Assembly (NCBI GenBank): GCA_900553135.1
Contig: USCO01000004.1
Coordinates: forward strand, 1 to 40,435
Direction of reading: 5' to 3'
Length of the DNA: 40,435 bases
Origin: an uncultured Eubacteriales bacterium
GTDB taxonomy: Bacteria; Bacillota; Clostridia; Oscillospirales; Oscillospiraceae
In this document: piece after piece, positions 7,359-16,513 of the stretch
Layout of the letters: each line of letters opens with the position of its first letter
Position numbering within the stretch: the stretch's first letter is position 1
Position numbers and translations under genes: made by a program
Notes under the pieces: generated by a model
What the model was told of the DNA's origin: nothing
The model's input: the letters and a program-made list of their open reading frames with translations, nothing else
Databases searched by the model: none

Positions 7359-8315
7359 ATGGACGGAAAACTGAACTATGTATACGCCGTGTACCAGGAG
7401 GGCAGCTTTACCCGGGCGGCGGAAAAGCTGTATATCTCCCAGCCCTCCCTCAGCGCCATGGTGAAAAAGGCGGAGCAGGCCCTGGGGGCGGTGATCTTCG
7501 ACCGGGGGACCAACCCCCTGGAGCTCACCGAGGCGGGCCGGGCCTATATCCAGTATATTGAGCGGGTGCGCCAGTGTGAGGAGGAGCTCAACGAAAAGCT
7601 GTGGGACATCCAGCACCTGACGAAAGGCCGGGTGCGCCTGGGCGGGTCCAACTACGTGCTCTCAGGCATCGTGCCCCTGATTTTGGAGCGCATCCTCCCG
7701 AAATATCCGGGCATCGAGATCGAGCTGGTGGAGGAGAAGTCCTTCACCCTGGAAAAGATGCTCCAGGCGGGGGAGCTGGACCTGGTCATCGACAGCTTCA
7801 CCCCCGGGGAGGGGGACGCCGCCCAGGTCTACCACCACCTGCTGGACGAGAAAATCCTCCTGGCCGTGACCCAGGGGGACCCGGACAACCGGGCCCTGAA
7901 GGACTGCCAACTCACCCGGGATATGATTCTCCGGGGTGAGAGCCCCGCCCGTCCCCTGCCCGGGAAGGCCCTGGAGGGGCTGCTGTCCAAACCCTTTATT
8001 CTCCTGCGCCGGGAAAACGACATGTACCAGCGGGCGGAGACCATCTTCCGCCGCGTCCAGATCCAGCCCCAGGTGCGCCTGGAGCTGGACCAGCTCTTCA
8101 CCTCCCTGCAATATACCAAGGCGGGGCTGGGGTGCAGCTTTGTCACCGACACCCTCTTCCGCTACGGCTCCCATCACCAGGGCATCTGCCTCTATCCTTT
8201 GGGGGAGGGAGCGGGGACCGTGCGGGAGCTGTGCGTGGTCCACAAAAAAGGAAAATACCTCTCCTACGCCTGCCGCCTGCTCATTGACACGGCCCGTCAG
8301 GTCTTTGGAGGGTAA
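7359..8315 (+). CDS. LysR-family transcriptional regulator
   Basis: A 318-residue DNA-binding regulator. An N-terminal winged helix (about 1-60, with GSFTRAAEKLYISQPSLS) is followed by a LysR effector domain starting near GRVRLGGSNYVLSG and ending near the C-terminus. The start ATG has AGGAGGGG. It is divergent from murI and shares the mirror promoter, so it may affect murI expression or be silenced by it. The effector is unknown. The effector domain resembles CysB/CbbR-type periplasmic-binding folds only in general layout. Confidence 0.9.
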   Translation: MDGKLNYVYAVYQEGSFTRAAEKLYISQPSLSAMVKKAEQALGAVIFDRGTNPLELTEAGRAYIQYIERVRQCEEELNEKLWDIQHLTKGRVRLGGSNYVLSGIVPLILERILPKYPGIEIELVEEKSFTLEKMLQAGELDLVIDSFTPGEGDAAQVYHHLLDEKILLAVTQGDPDNRALKDCQLTRDMILRGESPARPLPGKALEGLLSKPFILLRRENDMYQRAETIFRRVQIQPQVRLELDQLFTSLQYTKAGLGCSFVTDTLFRYGSHHQGICLYPLGEGAGTVRELCVVHKKGKYLSYACRLLIDTARQVFGG

Positions 8316-8352
8316 AAAGATTCCGGCCCAATTTTGGGCCGGGATCTTTTTT
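8314..8352 (+). terminator. Terminator of lysR
   Basis: A 16-base stem (one mismatch) around AATTTT, ending in GATCTTTTTT, directly after the stop codon. Confidence 0.85.
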
Positions 8353-8362
8353 GAAGTAAAAG

Positions 8363-8397
8363 AAAAAAGCGGCGGCCCGAAGGCCGCCGCGAAAAAA
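8363..8397 (-). terminator. Terminator of the ROK kinase gene
   Basis: GCGGCGGCC, loop CGAA, GGCCGCCGC, with the minus-strand T-run from AAAAAA at 8363-8368. It lies just after the ROK stop. Confidence 0.8.
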
Positions 8398-8398
8398 A

Positions 8399-9376
8399 TC
8401 AAAATTCCTCTTCCTCTTCCAGCTTGACTTCGTCAAAGAGCATGCGGGCGCTGCCGTACATGCCGGCCTCGTCCCCCAGCTCCGCCAGCACGAACTCAGT
8501 GTTGCGGAACACGTGGAAGGCGTATTTGCGGAAGTAGTCCTCAATGGGCTTCAGCAGTACCTCGCCGCCGCTGGACAGCTCGCCGCCAATGACGATGACC
8601 TGGGGATTGATGATGCAGGCCACCGCCGCCAGAGCCTGGCCCATGAGCTGGCCAAACTGGTCCAGCACAGCCAGAGCCAGCAGGTCCCGCTGCCGGGCCG
8701 CCTGGAAGATGACGGCGGGGGTCAGCTCCTCCGCCTGTCCCAGCAGGCTGGGGTCGCCGGGGTGCTGCTCCAGCAACGCCTTGGCGCTTTGAATGAGGCC
8801 GCTGGTGGAGCAGTATTGCTCCAGACAGCCGTAGTTTCCGCAGGTACACCGGCGGGTCTCCTGGGGATTGACGCACATATGACCGATCTCGCCGGCCGCG
8901 CCGCTGCAGCCTTCAAAGATGCGGTTGTTTACTACGATGCCGCTGCCGATGCCGGGGCCCAGGGTGACCATCACGGCGCTTCCATTCCACTGCGCGCCGC
9001 CCTGCCACATCTCGCCCAGGGTGGCGGCATTGACGTCGTTTGCCACCCGCAGCTTCTCGATGCGGGGCTCCAGCTCCTGAACCTTTTGGGGGATATTGAA
9101 CACATCCCAGCCCAAATTCACACAGCGCAGCACCGTGCCGTCCTCGGTGACAGGACCGGGCACGCCCATGCCCACGCCCTCAATGCTGTCCCAGGAGAGG
9201 GAGCGCTGCTCCACCTTCTCCTGGATCGAGGCGACGATATCGGGAAGAATGTTGCTCCCGTGGTCCTCAATGCGGGTGGGGATGGTCCATTTTTCCACCA
9301 GGTGGCCGGTGGTTTGAAACAGTCCGATTTGAATGGCGGGGCCGCCGGCGTCAACGCCAAAGGCATAAGGTTTCAT
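8399..9376 (-). CDS. ROK-family sugar kinase, glucokinase-like, with altered phosphate loop
   Basis: ROK glucokinases phosphorylate glucose or amino sugars with ATP in the cytoplasm. The ROK signature zinc site is complete (GHMCVNP, His 166; CTCGNYGCLE, Cys 177, 179 and 184). The catalytic Asp of the ND motif is present (ANDVNAATLGE, Asp 114). Two ATP-site motifs are unusual: the first, normally DxGGTxxK, is DAGGPAIQ (residues 9-16), and the later GTGxGGG is GPGIGSG. Thr-to-Pro occurs in both, and the Lys is replaced by Gln. An acidic tail ends the 325-residue protein. AGGAGG precedes the ATG. It could be a divergent kinase or a sugar sensor without kinase activity. Confidence 0.85.
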   Translation of the reverse strand: MKPYAFGVDAGGPAIQIGLFQTTGHLVEKWTIPTRIEDHGSNILPDIVASIQEKVEQRSLSWDSIEGVGMGVPGPVTEDGTVLRCVNLGWDVFNIPQKVQELEPRIEKLRVANDVNAATLGEMWQGGAQWNGSAVMVTLGPGIGSGIVVNNRIFEGCSGAAGEIGHMCVNPQETRRCTCGNYGCLEQYCSTSGLIQSAKALLEQHPGDPSLLGQAEELTPAVIFQAARQRDLLALAVLDQFGQLMGQALAAVACIINPQVIVIGGELSSGGEVLLKPIEDYFRKYAFHVFRNTEFVLAELGDEAGMYGSARMLFDEVKLEEEEEF

Positions 9377-9421
9377 ACAGTTTCCTCCTCACACGTGGGC
9401 CCTTCCGGCCCCGGGATGGTG

Positions 9422-9460
9422 TCAGACCGATAAAATGTTTGGTCTGATGAGAACATTATA
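9422..9460 (-). promoter_or_regulatory. Probable promoter and dyad upstream of the ROK gene
   Basis: On the minus strand a TATAAT box lies at 9460-9455 with only a weak -35. Downstream of it, TCAGACC-N12-GGTCTGA (9422-9447) forms a perfect 7-bp dyad in the leader, a possible operator. Confidence 0.45.
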
Positions 9461-9544
9461 ATATAAAATGCCGAAAAACGAAAGAAATTTACACCCCTGT
9501 TTGTGTGAAAAATGGAATGCAACTAACATCCTGCATGAAAGAGT

Positions 9545-9587
9545 GAAGAAAAAACGCCGGAGCGCCCCAGTTTTGGGCGCTCCGGCG
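9545..9587 (-). terminator. Terminator of the first SLH operon
   Basis: Perfect 13-bp stem (CGCCGGAGCGCCC, 9555-9567 with 9575-9587) followed on the minus strand by TTTTTTCTTC. It ends the EEP-protein / SLH-anchor operon. Confidence 0.85.
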
Positions 9588-9612
9588 AAACCGGTTGCGG
9601 GGTTGTGTGAAA

Positions 9613-10809
9613 TTATCCGGCGTTGGCCACGTTCTCCAGATAGCTCATGAGCATCTGGGCAACCTCGGCCCGGGTGGCGGTGCCGGTGGGGTCCAGGATG
9701 CCGTCGCCCTTGCCGGACATGATGCGGTGCTCCACCGCCCAGCACAGAGCGTGCTCGGCCCAGGAGGAGGCCCGATCCCGGTCGGCGAAGGCGGACAGGT
9801 CGCTGTGTACCCCGGTGTCGTAGCCCTTCACCGCGGAGTACTGATACAGAGCCAGAGCCAGCTGCTCCCGGGTGATGGGGTCCTCAGGCCCGAAGGTCTG
9901 GGCGTCATAGCCGGTGAGCACGCCCTCCTCTCGGGCCCAGTACACCGCGTCGGTGTACCAGCTGTTGCGCAGCACGTCGTCAAACAGGGCGCTGAGCTGA
10001 TCCACGTTGATGCTGGGCTTGCTGCTCAGGCTGTAGAGGACCTGGGCCAGCATGGCCCGGGAGAGGGAGGTCTGGGGGGAGAAGTGGGTGGCGTCGGTGC
10101 CGTTCATCAGGCCCTTCTCGTAGGCTCCGTACACCGCATCCTCAAACCAGGCATCGCTGGGCACGTCCACAAAGGGCAGGTCGGTCAGAGGGGTGTCGGG
10201 GTCCTGAATGTCGGTGTCGCCTCCGGAAGAGCCGCCTCCTCCGCCAGTGGACCCGCCGCCGCCGGTGGAGCCGCCCCCGTTGTCACTGATGGTGACGATG
10301 GCGCTGCTCAAAGCGCAGGGGTAGAGCTGGCCGGGGGTGTGGAAGACCTCGGTCTTGTCGTGGGAGAGGGTAGTGGTGCCGTTCTGAATGGCCGTCAGCT
10401 GGAAGGAGAGCACCGTCACCCCGGAGGGGACGCTCTGCGCCTGGCTGCTGACCCGATTGACATAGATCCGGTTCAGCTGGCTCTCCCCGGCGGGAAAGGC
10501 GATGGCGCTGGCGGAAAAGACGGGGGCCTGGACCGCGCCCACGGTGTATACCTGGAGACTGTCCTCCACATAGGTGAAATAGGCGGGGTCGAAGCAGACG
10601 TAATCCTGCATGCAGTACAGGTCGAAGTCATCCGCCCCATCCTGAGCCAGGGTGAGGGTCACGGTGACGGCGCTGCCCCGGGCCACAGTGGCGGAGCTGC
10701 CGCCGTTGACCTCAATGGCCATGGTGTAGTTTTCTCCGGCGGCCATAACGGGGACGCACAGGATCAAAGTCATCACCAGGGCCAGAAAGCTGGTCATGAG
10801 TCGTTTCAT
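9613..10809 (-). CDS. SLH-anchored surface protein with N-terminal cohesin-like beta domain
   Basis: A 398-residue exported protein. A signal peptide (about 1-23) is followed by a beta-rich domain (about 26-175) starting VARGSAVTVTLTLAQ and ending in FQLTAIQNGTTTLS, which resembles a cohesin in pattern. A Gly/Ser linker (about 178-198) leads into three SLH repeats (about 208-395). SLH domains bind pyruvylated secondary cell-wall polymer, so this is a wall anchor exposing the beta domain. It is the second gene after the large dockerin-bearing protein, 62 bases downstream with its own AAAGGAGA site. The cohesin call is inference; the SLH and signal peptide calls are firm. Confidence 0.88.
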   Translation of the reverse strand: MKRLMTSFLALVMTLILCVPVMAAGENYTMAIEVNGGSSATVARGSAVTVTLTLAQDGADDFDLYCMQDYVCFDPAYFTYVEDSLQVYTVGAVQAPVFSASAIAFPAGESQLNRIYVNRVSSQAQSVPSGVTVLSFQLTAIQNGTTTLSHDKTEVFHTPGQLYPCALSSAIVTISDNGGGSTGGGGSTGGGGGSSGGDTDIQDPDTPLTDLPFVDVPSDAWFEDAVYGAYEKGLMNGTDATHFSPQTSLSRAMLAQVLYSLSSKPSINVDQLSALFDDVLRNSWYTDAVYWAREEGVLTGYDAQTFGPEDPITREQLALALYQYSAVKGYDTGVHSDLSAFADRDRASSWAEHALCWAVEHRIMSGKGDGILDPTGTATRAEVAQMLMSYLENVANAG

Positions 10810-10828
10810 GTAAAATCTCCTTTAGGGT

Positions 10829-10858
10829 GGGACGCGGGACGAGCCCGTCCCGCGTCCC
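10829..10858 (-). other. Intercistronic hairpin between dockerin protein and SLH anchor
   Basis: GGGACGCGGGACG (10829-10841) and its perfect complement (10846-10858) enclose a 4-base loop. On the minus strand no T-run follows; the ribosome site of the SLH gene follows instead. It may stabilise or process the messenger, or act as a partial attenuator. Confidence 0.65.
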
Positions 10859-10871
10859 CGGGTTCAATGGG

Positions 10872-13800
10872 TCAGTTCTGAGGAGCGCCGGTGTACTGGT
10901 TCAGGATCCACATGATATCCTGGGCAGTGACCTGCCGGTCCCCCAGCACGTCGAACTGGAAGCGCATCAGGTCGCTGATCTCATACTCCACAGAAATGCT
11001 GTGCAGCACCGCGTTGATGGCGGCGGAGTCAGCGGGGGTAATCCCGCCCACGCCGTTGATGTTGCCGGAGTAGTCGATCTCAGTGACAGAATTCTGGCTG
11101 ACCGCCAGCTTCTCGGTGAGGGTGGTGTCGGTCTCGCCATTGTCTACGAAGCAGACATAAGCGCTGTATGTCTCGGACCAGAACATGTCGCTGTAGCCAG
11201 TCAGGGCGTAGGTGCCCTTTTCCAGCTTGGTGGTGTTCAGCAGGGCAACCTGCTTTCCAGCGGGAGCGGCGACGTAGTCCACAGCAGAGATGTAGTCCCA
11301 AGAGCCGGTCACGGTGGTGTAGGTCACGGTGATGTTGCCGATGATCTTGTCACCGGGAATGGTGTAGCTTCCGTTCTCATTGGGCTCCAGAGCCACAGGC
11401 TGGCCGTCGCCCACCTGGTACTGCACACCCAGCAGGAGTTTGCCCTCCAGCTTGGGAGTGAAGGTCAGGTCGGTGCCGTGGGTGGCGGACGCCACGTCCT
11501 CCACGCCGGTCACAGGGTAAGTGGCATGGGTAAAGGTGACGGTGTAGGTCTTGTCGGCAGTGACAGTCTCAAAAGCGGGAGCGGCGAAGGTGTAACCGGG
11601 GGCGGCCACGATGTTGAAGGCCTCGGCCACCTTGTCGGCGGGGGTGTTGTAGTCGAAGGTAACGGTGGCGCTGGTGGTGCCGTTGACGGTGCCGTTGCCG
11701 CCCTCCACCTTAACGGTGATCTGGAAGGTGCTGGTGGACTGGATGGTCACGGTGACCGGACCGGTGATGCTCTCGCCGTCGATGGTGAAGGGCTGGGTGA
11801 AGTCGGTCACAGCAACCGATTCACCATCGCCGATCTTGTAAGACAGACCCTTTACCTTCACGTTGTCGGCAGCGGTCATGGTGATGGTCACGTCGGTGCC
11901 GTAGGTGACGGTGTAGCTGCCGTCATCGTTGGCAGCCGCACCTTCCACCGCAAAGCTGACGCCGTTCACAGTGGGCAGAGTCAGGGTGTAGGTGGCGTTC
12001 TTATACTGAGCAGTGAAGGTGGTGTCGGCGGTGATGGGAGCAGTGATGTCGTTGTCCCAGCCGGTGAAGGTGTAGCCGGTGTCGGCGGTGACGGCGGGGA
12101 TCTGAGCCTGGGTCAGCACGGAGCCTTCATCCACAACGACGGAAGCGGTGCCGTCCAGCAGGCCGTGCTCGCCGGCAGCAAAGGTGACGGTCCACTGCTT
12201 CACGGCCTGGGCGGTGAGGGTGGCGTCGGCGGTAAAGGTCACGCTGGTGCCCAGGGCAGAGGTCTGATACTTGCTCACGCCGTCGCTCCACATGGGCTCA
12301 GAGGCGGTATCCGCGGCCAGCCGGTAGCCCTCCTGGGCAGCGGGGGTGGGCACGATAAAGGTGGTGGTAAAGCTGGTGTCGGTGTACAGGGTGGCCTGGC
12401 CGTCCTTCACATAGGCGGTGGCGTCGTCCATGTTAACGCCGGTACCGGCCTGGAAGGTGACGGTGTGGTATTCGGTCACGGTGACCTCCACGGCAATATT
12501 GCCGGTGATCTTCTCGCCGTCGATGGTGTAGGTGCCGTTCTGAGCAGTCAGAATCTGAGAATTCTGTCCGTTTACAGTATACGTAACGGAATCGATCACA
12601 TAATTACCCACAGGGGCCACGGTGAAGGTGATGTCCTTGCCGTAGGTGGCCTTGCCGTCAGAGACGCCGGCCAGACCAGAGATGGTAAAGTTGCCGCTGT
12701 TGTAGGTAAAATCAAACTGCTTGGCGGAGGCCTTGGCGGTGACGGTGATGTCGCCGGTGATGGCGTCGGAGTCGTTCATCTTGACGTCGCCGTTGAACCA
12801 GCCGTCGAAGGTGTAGTTCTCAGCCAGGGTATAGTTGGGCTTGGCAACGCTGCCGAAGGTGGTGCCGTTGTCCACAGTGACCTGAGTCTGCACATCCTGC
12901 ACAAAGGTCACGTTGCTGCCCGCCTGGAAGGTGACGGTCCAGGTCTTCACGGTCTGAACGGTGTAGCTCTTGCTCTGGGTGAAGGTCTGAGCGGCAATGG
13001 CGTCAAAGTTGGCCATGTTGTCGCTCCACTGGTTGTCCGCCAGGCGGTAGCCGGTGTCGGCAGCCAGGACGGGAGCGGTAGCGGTAGTCTTACGGTCCAC
13101 GTCGCTCCACAGGCCGCTCTCATTGTACTTGGCGTACAGCGTAACAGCCTTCTTCTCGCTGTTAATGGTGGCGTTGCCGGGGTTCAGGGTCACCTTCAGG
13201 TTGTACAGGTTGGCGGTGTCGCTAGTGATGGCGGCGGTGGCGCCAATCTGCTGGTCGATTTCGGTGACCTCGCACTCAGAGAGCCTCAGCGTGGTGGAGC
13301 TGGTGTCGCCGGCAAAGCTGTTTACAGTAAAGGTAGCGGTGGCGATCCGGACGCCGTCTTTGGTGACGTTGACGGGGGTGTTGCTGGTGACGTTGTAGGC
13401 AAAGTTGCCGCCGTTGGTGCTGACCTGGCCGCCCGTGAGGTCGGAGTCCAGATCAACGAAGGCCAACCCGGCAGGCACATCCAGCTTGAAGCCCACGGTG
13501 CCGAAGTTTGCGCCCTCATTCTCGCTCTTGACGTAGATGCCGGCGGTGACGGTGTCGCCCACGTTGTAGTTTTCTCCGTCAAAGCGGACCTCAAAGGTGT
13601 ACTCACGCAGTTCGCCGGTGGCGGGAATCTCCTGGGTGTAGGAGTGGCCGCAATGGGTACAGGTGTAAGTCATCTCACCGGGGTCGGTAGCAGTGGGTTC
13701 CTTGGTGATCTCGCCATCATCGTAAGTGTGAGGGATAGTGGGGATGATATCGGTGTCCACGTAGTGGCACACAGAGCACTCGCGGGTCTGGATGCCGGTT

Positions 13801-16229
13801 TCAGAGCAAGTGGCCTCCTTGGTGACGGTATAGTCGCCATAGGTGTGGGCCGCATAGCCGTCCTTCTGGCTGTTCAGGGAAATATCACAGCCGTCGGCAG
13901 TGCACTCATGCCAGTGGTAGCCGGCGTCTTTGGACCAATCGCTGGACCACTCATGCTCGTGCTCCACGGTGCTGGAGGTGAAGGAGTACTCAAAGGTGAC
14001 AATGACAGGGGGATGGTCGCCCAGCAGGCCGTCCTCGTCGGTGTAGCCCTCGGCGTCCACAAAATACTTGGTGGCATCAAGCTTGACATTGGTGCCGTCC
14101 TTGTAGAACACCTTGTCCACCACTTCGCCCTTCTGGTAGCCAAGGTCGCCCACCATCAGAGATTCATCGCCCATCTGGGGATAGACGCCATCCCGCTCCA
14201 GGTCGATCCAGGGATCGGAGAAGCCGGCGTTAATGATCTTAGACTCCAGGGGGTCACGGGTGTAGCGGCAGTTGGTGTCGCCCATGATGATGATGGGGTT
14301 GCCGTTGTCGTTGGCGTTGACGGCCTCCATCAGCTGGTCGATCTGGCTGGCCCGGGCGGCGTTGTCGCCGGGGTCAGTCTCGGCGTCCATGTGGAGGATG
14401 TACACATCCACCACCACGCCGGGGGCCATCTGGACCTGGTAGAAGCGGAAGCCCTTGTCGATCATGCCGTCGGCGCCGTTCTGGTCGGGCACGTCGATGA
14501 CCACATAATTGGTGGTGGGGGAGTAGTGCTCGTTCCAGGCGGTCATGCTCTCGCTGCTGACGGTCAGGTTGTTCTTGTACATCAGGTTCAGACCGTCGGT
14601 GTCAAAGGGGAACAGGGAGTTGTTCAGGTCGCCCACGCCCACCTCGGTGGGGATGCGCTCCCGCTGGGTCATGGTGGCGTAGCTGGGAGCCGCGCCGTTG
14701 ATCTCCTGGAAGAAGTTGAAGTCCTCGGACAGGGCCAGCAGGTCGATGCCGGACGCCTCAATGTACTGGCCGATGCTGACGCTGCCGTCGGCGCCGGGGC
14801 CGTCCTCGTTGAGCTTCAGGTCGTAGACGCTGGCGATCTTCACGGACTGAGGCATACCGTCCACGTTGAGGGCAGCCACTTTAAAGGAACCGGTGTGGTT
14901 GGCGTTCACAGCGGTGGTAGTAACGGTGACAGTGGAGTTTCCGATCTCAGTCACCGTGCCGGTGGTGACAGGCTTGAACACCCAGGCATAGCCCAGATCG
15001 CTGTCGTCGGCCACCAGATTATAACCGGGGTGGGAACTCATGATGTTGTCCCGGGCGCCGGGGGAGCTGTAGTCGCTGTAAGACTCACCAGGATTGTCAA
15101 TGTTGGTATAGATGTATTTGAGACTGCTCTTGGTGCGGGTAAAGATCTTCAGGGTGTCCACGGCGTACAGGGTGCCGGCAGACATGGTGTAGCGGTTATA
15201 GGTGACCGTGTCGGACACCTGGCCGTCATATTCCTCGCCGTCCAGGTAGTAGACGGTCTTGTAGTTCACACCAAACTGGCCGGAATACTCCGTGACAGTG
15301 GGCTTCACATAGGCATAGCTGCTGTCGGTGCCGCCCACCCAGGTGATGGTGTAGGCGGTGTCCTTGGGGGCCGTAAACTCCTTGGTCGCGTTGGCCTCCA
15401 GGGTCACGGTCTGGGTCTCCTCCCCAATGGTCACCTTGTACTGCACGGGGGCGTCACAGTCGTTTACCAGGGTCAGGATGGGATCAGAAGTGACTTCGGA
15501 GGAGAAGGCGATGTAGGGGGTGGCCTTCCAGTAGACCCACATGTAGCCAACATCCACGTTGTCCCAGGTCAGGTTAGTATAGCGGTCTTGGTCATTGGTA
15601 GGATCAATGTTAAGAGCCTTCAAAGCAGCATTTCGGGAATCGCCGCGAGCTCCGCTTCCGAAAAGACCGCCTTCTTTATACTTTGTGCCAGTCAAAGCAT
15701 TCCAATAGGCAAAGCCTACACCATCTTTGTCAGTGTAGAACGGAATGACTGAATCAATAACATAATAAAAATTTACTTCACAATCATATCCATCCTTATA
15801 ATCACTGTGGAGTGGCGCATTTGTTACTTGCTCATTGGTGTAGGTATTGCCATTGTACCCGTCAAACCCGTCGTAACCAGCCGGAGCCTGTCCAAAGGTG
15901 CCGGACTTGGTGGTCTGATCAGGCTGAGAGCAGGTCAGCTCAGCGCCGCCCTGCCAGGTGACGGAGTAGCTTTCACCGGCATCGCCCCGCAGAGTCAGGC
16001 TCTCATTGCCTGCCAGGGTGACGGTGTCGGTTGCCTCTCCGGCGGTGACGGAATACTTCACGGCTGCTTCGCAGTCGTTTTTCAGGGTCACGGCGTAGCT
16101 GCCGGTACCCAGCTCTGTCAGGGAACTGCCGTTTGCTGCGGTGGCTGCCAGCGCCGAGGCGGGCAGCAGAGACAGACAAAGCGCCAGGACCATCAGCAGA
16201 GCGATCCATCGTCTTGCTTTGTTTCTCAT
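10872..16229 (-). CDS. Giant secreted EEP-domain protein with cohesin-like and dockerin-like modules
   Basis: A 1785-residue exported protein. Signal peptide about 1-27; two related N-terminal beta repeats (near TLKNDCEAAVKYSVTAGE and TLVNDCDAPVQYKVTIGE). An endonuclease/exonuclease/phosphatase domain follows at about 445-750, with ALNVDG, ALSEDFN, LHMDAE, GDTNCR and the catalytic GDHPP. Next are Cys/His-rich repeats at about 757-870 (HWHECTADGC, CSVCH, CTHCGH), then a cohesin-like domain at about 872-1030 (NVGDTVTAGIYVK). A long array of InlB/Listeria-Bacteroides-type beta repeats follows. The end (about 1718-1785) is dockerin-like, with ITPADSAAINAVL and VTAQDIMWILNQY. The start ATG at 16229 follows AAGGGAAG; upstream codons are open but lack a signal. 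EEP substrates range from DNA to sphingomyelin and inositol phosphates; the target is unknown. Confidence 0.88.
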   Translation of the reverse strand: MRNKARRWIALLMVLALCLSLLPASALAATAANGSSLTELGTGSYAVTLKNDCEAAVKYSVTAGEATDTVTLAGNESLTLRGDAGESYSVTWQGGAELTCSQPDQTTKSGTFGQAPAGYDGFDGYNGNTYTNEQVTNAPLHSDYKDGYDCEVNFYYVIDSVIPFYTDKDGVGFAYWNALTGTKYKEGGLFGSGARGDSRNAALKALNIDPTNDQDRYTNLTWDNVDVGYMWVYWKATPYIAFSSEVTSDPILTLVNDCDAPVQYKVTIGEETQTVTLEANATKEFTAPKDTAYTITWVGGTDSSYAYVKPTVTEYSGQFGVNYKTVYYLDGEEYDGQVSDTVTYNRYTMSAGTLYAVDTLKIFTRTKSSLKYIYTNIDNPGESYSDYSSPGARDNIMSSHPGYNLVADDSDLGYAWVFKPVTTGTVTEIGNSTVTVTTTAVNANHTGSFKVAALNVDGMPQSVKIASVYDLKLNEDGPGADGSVSIGQYIEASGIDLLALSEDFNFFQEINGAAPSYATMTQRERIPTEVGVGDLNNSLFPFDTDGLNLMYKNNLTVSSESMTAWNEHYSPTTNYVVIDVPDQNGADGMIDKGFRFYQVQMAPGVVVDVYILHMDAETDPGDNAARASQIDQLMEAVNANDNGNPIIIMGDTNCRYTRDPLESKIINAGFSDPWIDLERDGVYPQMGDESLMVGDLGYQKGEVVDKVFYKDGTNVKLDATKYFVDAEGYTDEDGLLGDHPPVIVTFEYSFTSSTVEHEHEWSSDWSKDAGYHWHECTADGCDISLNSQKDGYAAHTYGDYTVTKEATCSETGIQTRECSVCHYVDTDIIPTIPHTYDDGEITKEPTATDPGEMTYTCTHCGHSYTQEIPATGELREYTFEVRFDGENYNVGDTVTAGIYVKSENEGANFGTVGFKLDVPAGLAFVDLDSDLTGGQVSTNGGNFAYNVTSNTPVNVTKDGVRIATATFTVNSFAGDTSSTTLRLSECEVTEIDQQIGATAAITSDTANLYNLKVTLNPGNATINSEKKAVTLYAKYNESGLWSDVDRKTTATAPVLAADTGYRLADNQWSDNMANFDAIAAQTFTQSKSYTVQTVKTWTVTFQAGSNVTFVQDVQTQVTVDNGTTFGSVAKPNYTLAENYTFDGWFNGDVKMNDSDAITGDITVTAKASAKQFDFTYNSGNFTISGLAGVSDGKATYGKDITFTVAPVGNYVIDSVTYTVNGQNSQILTAQNGTYTIDGEKITGNIAVEVTVTEYHTVTFQAGTGVNMDDATAYVKDGQATLYTDTSFTTTFIVPTPAAQEGYRLAADTASEPMWSDGVSKYQTSALGTSVTFTADATLTAQAVKQWTVTFAAGEHGLLDGTASVVVDEGSVLTQAQIPAVTADTGYTFTGWDNDITAPITADTTFTAQYKNATYTLTLPTVNGVSFAVEGAAANDDGSYTVTYGTDVTITMTAADNVKVKGLSYKIGDGESVAVTDFTQPFTIDGESITGPVTVTIQSTSTFQITVKVEGGNGTVNGTTSATVTFDYNTPADKVAEAFNIVAAPGYTFAAPAFETVTADKTYTVTFTHATYPVTGVEDVASATHGTDLTFTPKLEGKLLLGVQYQVGDGQPVALEPNENGSYTIPGDKIIGNITVTYTTVTGSWDYISAVDYVAAPAGKQVALLNTTKLEKGTYALTGYSDMFWSETYSAYVCFVDNGETDTTLTEKLAVSQNSVTEIDYSGNINGVGGITPADSAAINAVLHSISVEYEISDLMRFQFDVLGDRQVTAQDIMWILNQYTGAPQN

Positions 16230-16344
16230 ACATTTCTTCCCTTCGTTACAACATTGTACAGTCCTGAAGGCATAGGCTGGATGGCTCCTGCTCAGGGAAT
16301 GCACGACCGAAGACTTCCAAATATAGGAAGGCGCGGACAAAGAA

Positions 16345-16373
16345 ATTATATCACTCCTGACAGAAGATGACAA
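16345..16373 (-). promoter_or_regulatory. Promoter of the EEP-protein / SLH-anchor operon
   Basis: On the minus strand TTGTCA (16373-16368), 17 bases, TATAAT (16350-16345). It leaves a leader of about 110 bases before the start at 16229. The leader holds a short hairpin (CTTCC/GGAAG) but no riboswitch that I recognise. Confidence 0.75.
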
Positions 16374-16513
16374 TACTTCCAAAACAGGCCACAAAATGCT
16401 TTTATTTTACAAAGATAAAAAATCTTGCATATTGGGAGACAAAAAGGAAAGAAGGCATGGCGGGCAGACCGTTCTCATAGAAATAAACAAATTCAGAGGA
16501 ACGGAGTGGGAGC

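Noticed and set aside
10827..15752. 1641-codon plus-strand reading frame opposite the EEP protein
   Set aside because: Same antisense artefact: repetitive composition, no ribosome site, no recognisable domain, fully covered by the better-supported minus-strand protein.
16230..16344. Possible riboswitch in the leader of the EEP-protein gene
   Set aside because: I looked for c-di-GMP and other common riboswitch cores and saw only a short hairpin; no conserved core could be matched by eye.
16440..16513. Sporulation sigma-factor promoter before the deacetylase gene
   Set aside because: A CATAGAAATA element at 16476-16485 is only a partial match to sigma-E/K -10 boxes, and no fitting -35 was found.
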